Source: Thermoanaerobaculia bacterium (lineage in GTDB: Bacteria > Bacteroidota > Bacteroidia > Chitinophagales > Saprospiraceae). From it: a DNA stretch of 9,168 bases. Numbering within the stretch: position 1 is the stretch's first letter; every line of letters starts with the position of its first letter. This document shows, one piece after another, positions 1-7,244 of this stretch. The notes under the pieces are model-generated. The model was not told where the DNA came from, did not search any database, and saw only the letters and a list, made by a program, of their open reading frames with translations. The position numbers and the translations under genes are program-made. Where the stretch lies: the NCBI GenBank assembly GCA_023151335.1, contig JAKLJF010000157.1, positions 1 through 9,168 of the forward strand. The letters are read 5' to 3'.

Positions 1-81
1 CCGTTAAACCCGTTAAACCCGTTAAACCCGCTCAACCCGTTAAACCCGCTCAACCCGTTAAACCCGCTCAACCCGTTCAAC
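1..81. repeat. 9-bp tandem repeat array (nine units in window)
   Basis: Nine contiguous 9-bp units are visible. Type A is CCGTTAAAC (starts 1, 10, 19, 37, 55), type B is CCGCTCAAC (28, 46, 64) and one variant is CCGTTCAAC (73). From 19 to 72 the units alternate A-B, giving a higher-order 18-bp period. The array starts at the first base of the window, so it probably continues to the left. Its right end lies 2 nt past the stop codon of the minus-strand prenyltransferase gene, so it sits in that gene's 3' untranslated region. No protein-coding role is seen; read on the minus strand it would give only a short Val-Glu-Arg repeat. Confidence 0.95.
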
Positions 82-83
82 CT

Positions 84-947
84 CTAAATAAGCAAATCTA
101 TTATCGTCAGCGTCCCGAAAATCAAACTGGCGAAACCGTTGGTAGTAAAAAAGGCCAGGTTTACCTTGCTCAGATCGTCGGGTTTGACCAGGCGGTGCTG
201 GTAAAAAAGCAAAGCCAGGAAAATACCGGTGCCCAGCCACAGCAGGTCGTTGGCTTGCGGCAGTTCGCTGTGCAACAAACGTCCGGCATACACCATCAGG
301 GCCGCGCTGCCCAGGTGCATCCATTCCGAAATGCGCAGCGCCCGTGCTTTGCCAAAAAAAGCCGGCATGGAATACAACCGGTGCTCCTGGTCGAACTGCT
401 CGTCCTGTAGGGCATAGATGACATCGAAACCGCCCGTCCACAACATAACGGCCAGGCCGTATAATACCGGAATCCAGTCGAAGCGTCCGGCCACGGCCAG
501 GTAAGCGCCTACCGGGGCCAGGGCCAGGCCAAGACCCAGTACCAGGTGACAGAGCCAGGTAAAACGTTTGGTATAACTATAGCCCAACACCACGGCCAGC
601 GCCACGGGGGATAGGAAAAAACACAGGCGGTTGATAAAAAAAGTGGTGGCAATGAAAAACAGGCAGTTGACGATCACAAAGAGGAGGGCCGATTTCGGCT
701 TGATCACGCCTGCCGGAAGCTCCCGCATTCGCGTTCGCGGGTTGACCGCGTCCACATCCCGGTCGAGCCAGCGGTTGAACCCCATGGCCGCACTGCGGGC
801 AAAAACCATACACAACACCACCAAACCCAGCAAACGCCAACTCAGCCCCCCCGATGCTCCGGTGCTGGCAATAAAAAAACCGACCAGGGCAAAGGGCATG
901 GCGAAAAGCGTGTGGCTGAATTTTACGAGCGACAGGTATTTTTTCAT
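84..947 (-). CDS. ubiA: UbiA-family aromatic prenyltransferase (4-hydroxybenzoate polyprenyltransferase-like, possibly MqnP)
   Basis: This 287-residue integral membrane protein has the usual length and hydrophobic profile of the UbiA superfamily, which attaches a polyprenyl chain to an aromatic quinone precursor. The first Asp-rich motif is N58-x3-D62-x3-D66 (NRWLDRDVD). The second is D175 followed by D182-x3-D186 (YALQDEQFD), continuing into the YSMPAFFG segment. In this family the two motifs bind Mg2+ and the prenyl diphosphate. That second-motif context resembles the UbiA-like subgroup found in menaquinone-only bacteria. Because Bacteroidota generally make menaquinone rather than ubiquinone, the substrate may be a naphthoate of the futalosine pathway (MqnP role) rather than 4-hydroxybenzoate; this is inference. 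The ATG at 945-947 is followed by a typical start (MKKYLSLVKFSHTLFAMPFA). No clear ribosome binding site is seen. The gene is divergent from the peroxiredoxin gene. Confidence 0.88.
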   Translation of the reverse strand: MKKYLSLVKFSHTLFAMPFALVGFFIASTGASGGLSWRLLGLVVLCMVFARSAAMGFNRWLDRDVDAVNPRTRMRELPAGVIKPKSALLFVIVNCLFFIATTFFINRLCFFLSPVALAVVLGYSYTKRFTWLCHLVLGLGLALAPVGAYLAVAGRFDWIPVLYGLAVMLWTGGFDVIYALQDEQFDQEHRLYSMPAFFGKARALRISEWMHLGSAALMVYAGRLLHSELPQANDLLWLGTGIFLALLFYQHRLVKPDDLSKVNLAFFTTNGFASLIFGTLTIIDLLI

Positions 948-984
948 TCGCGCAAAAATGCGGCAAGTTTTGTCAATTTTTCCC

Positions 985-1016
985 GTTGGACTTTTAGTTA
1001 AAATGATTTATTTTTG
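985..1016 (+). promoter_or_regulatory. Bacteroidota-type promoter for the peroxiredoxin gene
   Basis: A -7 element TATTTTTG (1009-1016) matches the Bacteroidota consensus TAnnTTTG. A GTTG at 985-988, ending 20 bp upstream, fits the -33 TTG element. Transcription would start near 1020, giving an untranslated leader of roughly 90 nt before the peroxiredoxin start at 1112. The match is by eye and no start-site data are available. Confidence 0.6.
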
Positions 1017-1111
1017 CAGCCTTTACGCGTCAACCCATAAAAAGTACAAATGAAAACAACCAGCCTGATTCCTTTTCCCTTTATTTTTTCACCGGTTAAA
1101 TGCTATATCTT

Positions 1112-1744
1112 ATGAGCCTTCGTCTCGGAGACCCTGCTCCCAATTTTAAAGCCAAAACCACCAAAGGCGAGATAGACTTTTATGAGTATCTCGGCGACGG
1201 CTGGGGAATCCTGTTTTCCCATCCGGCGGATTTTACGCCCGTTTGCACCACCGAACTCGGCAAAACAGCCCACCTGATGGAAGAATTTGCCCGCCGCAAT
1301 GTGAAGGTTATGGCCGTTAGCGTTGATCCGCTCGACAAACACTTTCAATGGGTGGGCGACATCAACGAAACCCAGCATTGCACCGTCGATTTCCCGATCA
1401 TCGCCGACGACGACCGCCAGGTAGCCACCCTGTACGACATGATCCACCCCAACGCCTCGGCCACCGCTACGGTGCGCTCTTTGTTCGTGATCGGCCCCGA
1501 CAAAACCGTGAAACTGATGATCACTTACCCGGCTTCCACCGGACGCAATTTCAACGAAGTGCTCCGCGTGGTGGATTCCCTGCAACTGACCGCCAAATAC
1601 AGCCTGGCTACGCCGGCCGACTGGCAACAGGGAGAAGACGTCATCGTCGTGCCCGCCGTTTCCACCGAAGACGCGGAAAAACGCTTCGGAACGCTCGAAA
1701 TCGTTAAACCGTATTTACGGTATACGAAAGTACCGAAGCAGTAA
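1112..1744 (+). CDS. 1-Cys peroxiredoxin (Prx6/AhpC-TSA family)
   Basis: This 210-residue thiol peroxidase reduces H2O2 and organic hydroperoxides in the cytoplasm. The active-site motif is H37-P38-x3-T42-x2-C45 (HPADFTPVC), with C45 as the peroxidatic cysteine and R122 (TVRSLFVI) as the conserved arginine. The tail with TPADWQQGEDVIVVP (about 167-181) is the long C-terminal domain typical of the Prx6 subgroup, and the length fits it. The family works with one catalytic cysteine. A second cysteine, C90, is present but not at the resolving position of 2-Cys enzymes. The chosen start gives MSLRLGDPAPNF, the usual family beginning; an ATG 12 nt upstream would add only MLYL. The start overlaps the stop of a 21-codon upstream frame (ATGA). 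The gene converges on the fibronectin-III gene across a hairpin. Confidence 0.93.
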   Translation: MSLRLGDPAPNFKAKTTKGEIDFYEYLGDGWGILFSHPADFTPVCTTELGKTAHLMEEFARRNVKVMAVSVDPLDKHFQWVGDINETQHCTVDFPIIADDDRQVATLYDMIHPNASATATVRSLFVIGPDKTVKLMITYPASTGRNFNEVLRVVDSLQLTAKYSLATPADWQQGEDVIVVPAVSTEDAEKRFGTLEIVKPYLRYTKVPKQ

Positions 1745-1746
1745 CC

Positions 1747-1786
1747 AAAAAAAGGCCGGACCAAACGCTTGCGGTTCGGTCCGGCC
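1747..1786 (-). terminator. Rho-independent terminator between convergent genes
   Basis: A hairpin has arms GGCCGGACCAAAC (1754-1766) and GTTCGGTCCGGCC (1774-1786), with one A-C mismatch and a 7-nt loop. On the minus strand it is followed directly by seven T residues (1753-1747), so it is a classic terminator for the fibronectin-III gene read leftward. On the plus strand the stem follows the peroxiredoxin stop but has no U-run, so termination in that direction would be weaker. Its right arm differs by one base from that of the hairpin at 5544-5580. Confidence 0.85.
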
Positions 1787-1810
1787 ATGTTGTAAACCCC
1801 GTGCGGCCAT

Positions 1811-2959
1811 TTAATGTACTTTGACCACTTTCAGGGTTTGCGTGTTCTGATTTGCGCGTACTTTTAGCACATAAAAACCGGGCGCGAGATGATGGGTGGG
1901 TAGGTTATATTCCTGCACGGCAGGCATCTTTTCATCTAAAACAAGGCGGCCATTGGCGTCGAAAAGTTGAATTAAAACGGGCATATCCGGCTGTGTAAGG
2001 GGCGATTTGATCCGGAGAAAATCGGTGAAGGGGTTGGAGACGCCTATGCCGGATTTTGACCCTGCATCCGCCGGCGTATCTGACCGCCCCCCCGTATCAC
2101 CACCCCCTGGCGGGTACTCTCCGGGAACAAGACACCTCACGTTATACCCAGCGGCTAAAACGAGGAAACAAATGTTAGTCTGGCCCTGTTCTACGGAAGC
2201 GGTTACCAGGAAAGCTTTCAATTCCTGATCGAAAATATGCACCTCTTTTGCGAAACAGGGCGGGGCAAAATGATCTTGGTTCCTCGGATCGGATTCCCAA
2301 CTTGAAAAAGAGCTGGATTCAGCTGGTATTTTATATATTTTTACTACCGAGTCGTCCGGGCCATTGCCTGATTTTACTACCCAGGCTTGATAACGGGAAT
2401 AAAAGGTCATCCCATTTGCCGTTTTACCCAGATCGAACCAAAAGCAAGCCGATTCCTCTCCTGTAAAAGGTTGTATAACCAGGCAATTCTGCGGGCATTC
2501 CTCCCGGATCATTGATTCATTGGGTAATTCACTCCGTCCCATATCCACCAGGTCGATGATTATGGTGTCGCCAATGATAACAGAATAGTTTCGACTAACA
2601 TCTCTCGAATTACACTTGGCAGCCACTTCAAAACGATAGGTGGTGGCATATTTCAGACCCGTCGCCGTATAGTGTGTGCCAAAGGTGGAGTCCTGAATGA
2701 TCAGGCGCCATTGGCCAAGGCCCTCGTCCCATTCCTTTACCCGCACTTCATAAGCGTATGCATTCGGAACCGCTGTCCAGGCAATCGTGATATAGGTGGT
2801 GCCTGTTTCCACGATGGTCAGGGAGGCCGGCGCCGCGAGATCGCACTCCTGGCCGGCTTCCTGAAGAGGGGGATCGTTTAAAGTTGTTGCAGCCCAGCTG
2901 GTTGTATAAACGGGAAAGAGGGCACAGATCAGCAAAAAAGAATTTAAAAATTTTACCAT
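1811..2959 (-). CDS. Secreted fibronectin type III protein with T9SS C-terminal sorting domain
   Basis: This 382-residue protein has a signal peptide (basic start, hydrophobic 5-20, likely cleavage after SWA at 21-23). A fibronectin type III domain follows at about 40-130 (APASLTIVETGTTYITIAW, YEVRVKEW, YTATGLKYATTYRFEVAA). A cysteine-containing middle region of about 145-280 is not recognised. A Gly/Asp/Ser-rich linker lies at about 282-304. The C-terminal 75-80 residues look like a type A T9SS sorting domain: GVSNPFTDFLRIKSP, then IQLFDANGRLVLDEKM, then LAPGFYVLKVRA and LKVVKVH. In Bacteroidota this tail directs export by the type IX system, with removal and anchoring at the cell surface or release. 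No catalytic motif is visible, so a binding or adhesive role is only a guess. It is transcribed alone, with its own promoter and terminator. Confidence 0.88.
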   Translation of the reverse strand: MVKFLNSFLLICALFPVYTTSWAATTLNDPPLQEAGQECDLAAPASLTIVETGTTYITIAWTAVPNAYAYEVRVKEWDEGLGQWRLIIQDSTFGTHYTATGLKYATTYRFEVAAKCNSRDVSRNYSVIIGDTIIIDLVDMGRSELPNESMIREECPQNCLVIQPFTGEESACFWFDLGKTANGMTFYSRYQAWVVKSGNGPDDSVVKIYKIPAESSSFSSWESDPRNQDHFAPPCFAKEVHIFDQELKAFLVTASVEQGQTNICFLVLAAGYNVRCLVPGEYPPGGGDTGGRSDTPADAGSKSGIGVSNPFTDFLRIKSPLTQPDMPVLIQLFDANGRLVLDEKMPAVQEYNLPTHHLAPGFYVLKVRANQNTQTLKVVKVH

Positions 2960-2996
2960 AACAGACCAAGTTTTAGTGTTAAAAGCAAAGGTGAAG

Positions 2997-3004
2997 CAAA
3001 GTTA
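2997..3004 (-). promoter_or_regulatory. Putative -7 promoter element for the fibronectin-III/T9SS gene
   Basis: Read on the minus strand the bases are TAACTTTG, an exact match to the Bacteroidota TAnnTTTG -7 consensus. They lie 37 bp upstream of the start codon, giving a leader of about 30-35 nt. No convincing TTG is seen at the -33 spacing, so confidence is moderate. Confidence 0.5.
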
Positions 3005-3061
3005 GGGCCCACGTTTTCCAAAAATTATAACACTTTTGGCGGGTTATTCCAGAAGCGTTTT

Positions 3062-4504
3062 ATGGAAGATTCTTACCTGTTTCAAGTGCTGAATACCCTG
3101 GATGCGGAGGAGAAGGAAGCGTTGATGGCATTTGCCGGCCCGGACCTTTCCAGCCGGGGGCATTTTCGCCGGGAGGCAAAGTTGTTGCTGGAACTCATTT
3201 TGGTGAGCGGCGGCATTCAACTTGTCGCAGACGGGTCGAAAGAAGCGCTTTATCAGCAGCTGTTCCCCGGACAAGATTTCATCCGGGGAAAAGTGGAAAA
3301 AACCATGTCGGAACTCAATAAAACAGTTCGGGCATTTTTGCTCTGGAAGCATTATTCCAGACCGGAAAATGAGTTTGCGCAATTATTCGACTGGGCGCAG
3401 ATATTGCGGGAACGCAAACTGGAGCAACGGTATCAGCAGGCTTTGAACAGGGTTACTAAATTACAGGAGGAACTTCCTTACCGTGAAAATGAATTTTATT
3501 ACCAGCAGTTTCTCCTGGAGTATGAAATCCACGATTGGCAAAGCCTGAATAATCGGAAAAAGGGCGATCTGAACATACCAAACACGCTGCATCATCTGGA
3601 CATATACTATTATCTGAACAGGCTTGAATTACTCAACCGTTTTTTGTTACAGTCGAAGGTCACTTACCTGGATATCCCGGAGACTCTGGCGTTTGCCCTG
3701 GAAGAAACCCATATTCCGGAACGCTACCTTCAGGAAAGTTGTGTCTTGCTGATCACATACGAGATACATTTGGTATTGAAAAATCCAAAGCCCTTGCCGG
3801 AAGAATTCGATAAACTGAGCAATTTATTGCTTCGATATGAGGCGGAGATCAGTTCAGGCCTGTTGCAACAATTTTACACGTATTTAAGGAACTTGTGCGT
3901 CTATTTAATTCATACCGGTTCATCTGACATGAGACCGGTTTTGCACCGCCTGCAACAGGATAACTTAAAGAGGGGGTATCTGTATTACAACGGCTTAATA
4001 ACGGCCAGCGCCTTTTTGAGCGTAACGACCATAGGGCTAAAAGTTAAAAACTTTGAATGGGTCAGGAAATTTATCGAAGATCATGAAAATAAGATCATGG
4101 GTGACAACGAATCCCGGGATTTTTACCGCCTGGGGCTGGCGTATTACTATTTTGAAACGGGCCAGTTTGAAAAGGCATTGGATCACATCCCGCCAACTTC
4201 CCCGGATACCGATTTTCTGCTTAAATCCAGGCGACTTGAACTGATGATCTATTATGAACTGGATTCCGACCTGCTGCCCTACAAAATCGACGCTTTTAAA
4301 ATGTTCATTAGCCGGGCATCCAATAAACTGATCCCGGCCCAAACAAGGGAATTCAATATCAATTTTATTAATTTGCTTTTCCAGATTGCCAGCTCCACCC
4401 CGGGCGACAAAGTTCGCGCTCAGCGCCTGATGCAGCGCATCCGCTCAAAGCAAGCAGTTTCAGAAAAGGAGTGGTTGCTTGAAAAAGCCGCGGCAATCGG
4501 TTGA
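3062..4504 (+). CDS. Uncharacterised helical repeat (TPR-like) protein
   Basis: This 480-residue protein has no signal peptide or membrane segment, so it is probably cytoplasmic. It appears almost wholly alpha-helical. The N-terminal part ends in LFPGQDF (67-73), then a charged helix (RGKVEKTMSELNKTVRAFLL, 75-94). A Tyr-rich middle includes YRENEFYYQQF (140-150) and LHHLDIYYYLNRLELLNRF (176-194). The C-terminal half has TPR-like helix pairs, clearest at 353-378 (DFYRLGLAYYYFETGQFEKALDHI). The pattern (short phosphate- or helix-rich start, LF..L motif, LD-YY-KL-LN segment, TPR-like end) resembles a large family of uncharacterised proteins that I associate with Saprospiraceae-like genomes, often in many copies. 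That is recollection, not a search. Function is unknown; protein-protein scaffolding is a reasonable inference. It is divergent from the T9SS gene and 229 bp upstream of the lipoprotein gene. Confidence 0.8.
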   Translation: MEDSYLFQVLNTLDAEEKEALMAFAGPDLSSRGHFRREAKLLLELILVSGGIQLVADGSKEALYQQLFPGQDFIRGKVEKTMSELNKTVRAFLLWKHYSRPENEFAQLFDWAQILRERKLEQRYQQALNRVTKLQEELPYRENEFYYQQFLLEYEIHDWQSLNNRKKGDLNIPNTLHHLDIYYYLNRLELLNRFLLQSKVTYLDIPETLAFALEETHIPERYLQESCVLLITYEIHLVLKNPKPLPEEFDKLSNLLLRYEAEISSGLLQQFYTYLRNLCVYLIHTGSSDMRPVLHRLQQDNLKRGYLYYNGLITASAFLSVTTIGLKVKNFEWVRKFIEDHENKIMGDNESRDFYRLGLAYYYFETGQFEKALDHIPPTSPDTDFLLKSRRLELMIYYELDSDLLPYKIDAFKMFISRASNKLIPAQTREFNINFINLLFQIASSTPGDKVRAQRLMQRIRSKQAVSEKEWLLEKAAAIG

Positions 4505-4733
4505 ATTCTGGAAAAACGGCCATTTGGCGTTACAGTTTTCCCTGCCCATTTGGTCTTCCCAAGGTGTGTACTTCGCTTTGCTTTCTGGTGATGCATGTCT
4601 ATTTGACAATTTCTTTGCCGGCGAAGGCCGGAAAAGCGGTCATTTTATGTTATTTTTTAGAGGACAGAAACTACCCACTTTTGTTATGTCTGATATATTT
4701 CAATTATTTTTTATAACCATCAAATTCAGAATT
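4505..4733. other. Intergenic region upstream of the lipoprotein gene
   Basis: These 229 bp are AT-rich toward the right end and should hold the lipoprotein promoter, but no exact TAnnTTTG element is found. The nearest is TATATTTC (4694-4701), one mismatch, without a properly spaced TTG. A small hairpin CCGGC-GAAG-GCCGG (4618-4631) lacks a following T-run. The lipoprotein frame stays open through this region back to a TTG at 4479, but the translation is not protein-like and overlaps the upstream gene. Confidence 0.5.
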
Positions 4734-5498
4734 ATGCAACTGAAACGTATTCTTTTCGGGTCAGCAACGGTATTAACGGTTGTCTCCTTTCTGCTGGCAA
4801 TGTGCCAAAAATCTTCTACCGAGGAAGAGCCGCCTGTAACGTCCGCAGTATCTTCTTCCAACACTGTCGCAGCCGCCGACCGGAGTGACGAGGGCGGTTG
4901 CCTTGCCTGCGAGAATCTGGAATGGCGGATTCAATGCCCGCAAACTTGTGAAGGCGGTTTTTTCAATCTGATGAGCATTAAATTTAAAACTAAAAGCTGG
5001 AACGACGCTACGGATTGTTGTGTTCCGGATGGGCAGAACTGGTTTCGTACAGGGGTTCCCAACGAAAATGGGGTTGTTGTCAGTTCCGGATCACCCTTGA
5101 ATCAATGGATCGACCTGACTGTAAGCCCCCTTAAATCAGGTGTATATGATGTTTGCGACCCAGATTTTACCGCAACATTCGTCATTGAAGCACGGGTAAA
5201 CAAGGGCGGAATTTTCAACGCCAGACTTCCGGGACATGTGTATATTCAAACCCGACGTAAAGGCGATGTTAACAACACCACCCTTCGCACACATTATATT
5301 TTAGTAAATAAAGACCTTACTTCCTGTACGCCCGATTTTACGCCATCGAGTGGAGGCGAGTTTTTAACCATTGTGCCGGTAACGATCACCAACGGTTGCG
5401 CAATCAACAGTGAGTTTCTCGTTCCCGGCGGCGATGAGTTTTTAGAATGTGAAATGATTCCTTCCGGTGGCGGCGGAACGGGTACAGGCGGCGGTTAA
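4734..5498 (+). CDS. Cysteine-rich probable lipoprotein of unknown function
   Basis: The product is 254 residues. The start at 4734 gives MQLKRILFGS followed by a hydrophobic stretch ending FLLAMC (19-24), then a charged, Ser/Thr-rich tether. This reads as a lipoprotein signal with C24 as the lipidated residue. The Met at -1 is unusual, since Gly, Ala or Ser is normal, so a plain secreted or anchored form is possible. Ten further cysteines (56, 59, 68, 72, 95, 96, 141, 198, 222, 239) suggest disulfides outside the cytoplasm. The body (about 75-240) looks beta-rich and matches no family I know. The C-terminus is a low-complexity Gly/Ser/Thr tail (PSGGGGTGTGGG). The gene ends 45 bp before a strong terminator and is probably transcribed alone or with the upstream helical-repeat gene. 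Confidence 0.75.
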   Translation: MQLKRILFGSATVLTVVSFLLAMCQKSSTEEEPPVTSAVSSSNTVAAADRSDEGGCLACENLEWRIQCPQTCEGGFFNLMSIKFKTKSWNDATDCCVPDGQNWFRTGVPNENGVVVSSGSPLNQWIDLTVSPLKSGVYDVCDPDFTATFVIEARVNKGGIFNARLPGHVYIQTRRKGDVNNTTLRTHYILVNKDLTSCTPDFTPSSGGEFLTIVPVTITNGCAINSEFLVPGGDEFLECEMIPSGGGGTGTGGG

Positions 5499-5543
5499 TA
5501 CATGGATATAAGCCACTTTTATAATAAACAACAGACCACCATC

Positions 5544-5587
5544 CGGCCGGTTCGGACAATTGGATTGTTCGGACCGGCCGTTTTTTT
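5544..5587 (+). terminator. Strong rho-independent terminator after the lipoprotein gene
   Basis: A 17-bp stem pairs CGGCCGGTTCGGACAAT (5544-5560) with ATTGTTCGGACCGGCCG (5564-5580), with two G-T wobbles, around a 3-nt loop. Seven T residues follow (5581-5587). It terminates the plus-strand lipoprotein gene. The T-run overlaps the nadE stop codon (5586-5588) on the opposite strand, so the hairpin also lies immediately after convergent nadE, though without a T-run in that direction. Confidence 0.93.
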
Positions 5588-7244
5588 ACCCCAAATACTT
5601 GCCCACGATAGGCATTCTGCGCCCCATACCGAATCCCTTGCTGCTCACCCGCAATACCGGGGCCGCCTGTTCGCGTTTGAATTCGTTCATGTTCACCATG
5701 CGCAGCACGCGGGCCACTAATGCTTCATCAAAGCCCATCGCTACCAGTTCGCGCGGGCCCTGGCGGTGTTCGATGTACTGGAACAGCAGGGGGTCGAGTA
5801 TCTCGTAGGGGGGCAGGCTGTCGGTGTCTTTCTGGCCGGGACGCAGTTCGGCGCTGGGCGGTTTTTCAATACTGTTCCGGGGAATGACGCCGGTAGATTG
5901 GTTGATGCCCAGCGGCAGGGTGTTCAGGTAGGCGGCCAGCTCGTACACTTCCGTTTTATACACGTCGCCGAGTACCGACAGGCCGCCGCAGAGGTCGCCG
6001 TACAGGGTGCCATAGCCCACGGCCATTTCACTTTTATTGGTAGTGTTCAGCAGGATGTGGCCAAACTTGTTGCTCAGGGCCATCAGCAGGGTGCCGCGGA
6101 TGCGGGCCTGGATGTTTTCTTCCGTTACGTTGAACGGCAAGCCTTCAAAAAAAGGTTTCAGCGCGCCTTCAAACGACTCGAAAATTGGGCGGATGGGCAC
6201 GATATCGTACTGGATGCCGAGTTTTTCGGCCAGGTCGCGGGCGTCGTCCACCGAGTGACCGCTGCTGTATTGGCTGGGCAACAGCAGCACGCGCACGTTT
6301 TCGCGGCCCAGCGCCCCGGCAGCCAGCACAGCCGTCACCGCCGAGTCGATACCGCCGGACAGTCCGAGAATGGCTTTTTTGAAGCCCAGTTTGCGGAAAT
6401 AATCCCGGATGCCGACCACTAGTGCGTCGTGTATGAGTTTGATCTTTTCTTTGGGCTGCTCCGCCGAACGACCGCCGCGCTGTACTTCTGCCAGGTCGTA
6501 TACCCGCACACATTCTTCAAAATAAGGCATCTCGTCGAACACCTGGCCATCGGGCGACATGACGATGCTGCCGCCGTCGAAGATGATGTCCGTTTGGGCG
6601 CCTACGTTGTTGGTGTAAAACATCGGGATTTTATATCGCTCCACGTTGGCGCGCACCGTGTGGATACGCAATGCCGCGTGGGTGTAGTCGAACGGCGAGG
6701 CCGAAATGTTCAGGATAAAATCGGGCTGTTCGCCCATCATTTCGTCGAGCGGACATATAGTGTACAGCGGGTTTTCGTTGCCCACGTTCCAGATGTCCTC
6801 GCAAACGGACAAGGCGATTTTCTTCCCTCTGAACGGGATGACATGAAATTCGGTGGCCGGCTCGAAATAGCGGTTCTCGTCAAAAATGTCGTAGGTCGGC
6901 AGCAGCGTTTTGTGCTGTACGCCCAACACCTGGCCGTCGTGGAGAAACCAAGCGGAATTGTGCAGGTCTTTGCCTTCCACTTCCGGGTTGCGCGAAGGGG
7001 CGCCCACCACGATCCCGATACCGTGACTGACCTGCTGCAAAGCTTCCACCGAGGCCTGGCAACGGCGGATGAAGTCGTCGAACTCCAGGAAATCGCGGGG
7101 CGGGTATCCGCAAACCGACAACTCGCCGAAACACATAAGATCGGCGCCCAGCGCGCGGGCCTGTTCCACCGCCGCGAGCATTTTTTCGAGGTTGCCTTCA
7201 AAGTTGCCGATGTGATAATCCAGTTGGGCCAGTGCAATTTTCAT
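5586..7244 (-). CDS. nadE: Glutamine-dependent NAD+ synthetase
   Basis: This 552-residue two-domain enzyme converts deamido-NAD+ (nicotinate adenine dinucleotide), ATP and glutamine to NAD+, the last step of NAD synthesis, in the cytoplasm. Residues 1 to about 260 form the nitrilase-type glutaminase domain, with the catalytic triad E41 (FGELSVCGYPPRDF), K112 (HKTLLPTYDIFDENRYF) and C148 (SVCEDIW). Residues from about 270 form the synthetase domain, with the ATP pyrophosphatase P-loop SGGIDSA at 296-302 and the downstream segments TTNKSEMAVGYGTLYGD (401-417) and GDVYKTEVYELA (426-437). Length fits the two-domain bacterial form. The ATG at 7242-7244 gives MKIALAQLDY, the normal family start; a TTG 21 nt upstream is not needed. 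The gene is divergent from yidD across 131 bp and convergent with the lipoprotein gene. Confidence 0.97.
   Translation of the reverse strand: MKIALAQLDYHIGNFEGNLEKMLAAVEQARALGADLMCFGELSVCGYPPRDFLEFDDFIRRCQASVEALQQVSHGIGIVVGAPSRNPEVEGKDLHNSAWFLHDGQVLGVQHKTLLPTYDIFDENRYFEPATEFHVIPFRGKKIALSVCEDIWNVGNENPLYTICPLDEMMGEQPDFILNISASPFDYTHAALRIHTVRANVERYKIPMFYTNNVGAQTDIIFDGGSIVMSPDGQVFDEMPYFEECVRVYDLAEVQRGGRSAEQPKEKIKLIHDALVVGIRDYFRKLGFKKAILGLSGGIDSAVTAVLAAGALGRENVRVLLLPSQYSSGHSVDDARDLAEKLGIQYDIVPIRPIFESFEGALKPFFEGLPFNVTEENIQARIRGTLLMALSNKFGHILLNTTNKSEMAVGYGTLYGDLCGGLSVLGDVYKTEVYELAAYLNTLPLGINQSTGVIPRNSIEKPPSAELRPGQKDTDSLPPYEILDPLLFQYIEHRQGPRELVAMGFDEALVARVLRMVNMNEFKREQAAPVLRVSSKGFGMGRRMPIVGKYLG

Noticed and set aside
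58..441. Minus-strand frame ending in Val-Glu-Arg repeats encoded by the 9-bp array
   Set aside because: It overlaps ubiA in another frame and has a low-complexity composition without any family features.
951..962. CATTTTTG on the minus strand as a -7 element just before ubiA
   Set aside because: The first base deviates from the consensus and no spaced TTG is present; too weak to list.
4618..4631. Small hairpin CCGGC-GAAG-GCCGG as terminator of the helical repeat gene
   Set aside because: The stem is only 5 bp and no T-run follows directly.
4694..4701. TATATTTC as promoter of the lipoprotein gene
   Set aside because: It has one mismatch to TAnnTTTG and no TTG at the expected upstream spacing in an AT-rich stretch, so chance is likely.
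4479..4733. N-terminal extension of the lipoprotein gene from a TTG inside the upstream gene
   Set aside because: The extension would place the signal sequence 85 residues inside the protein, and its translation is not protein-like. The ATG at 4734 gives a proper signal.
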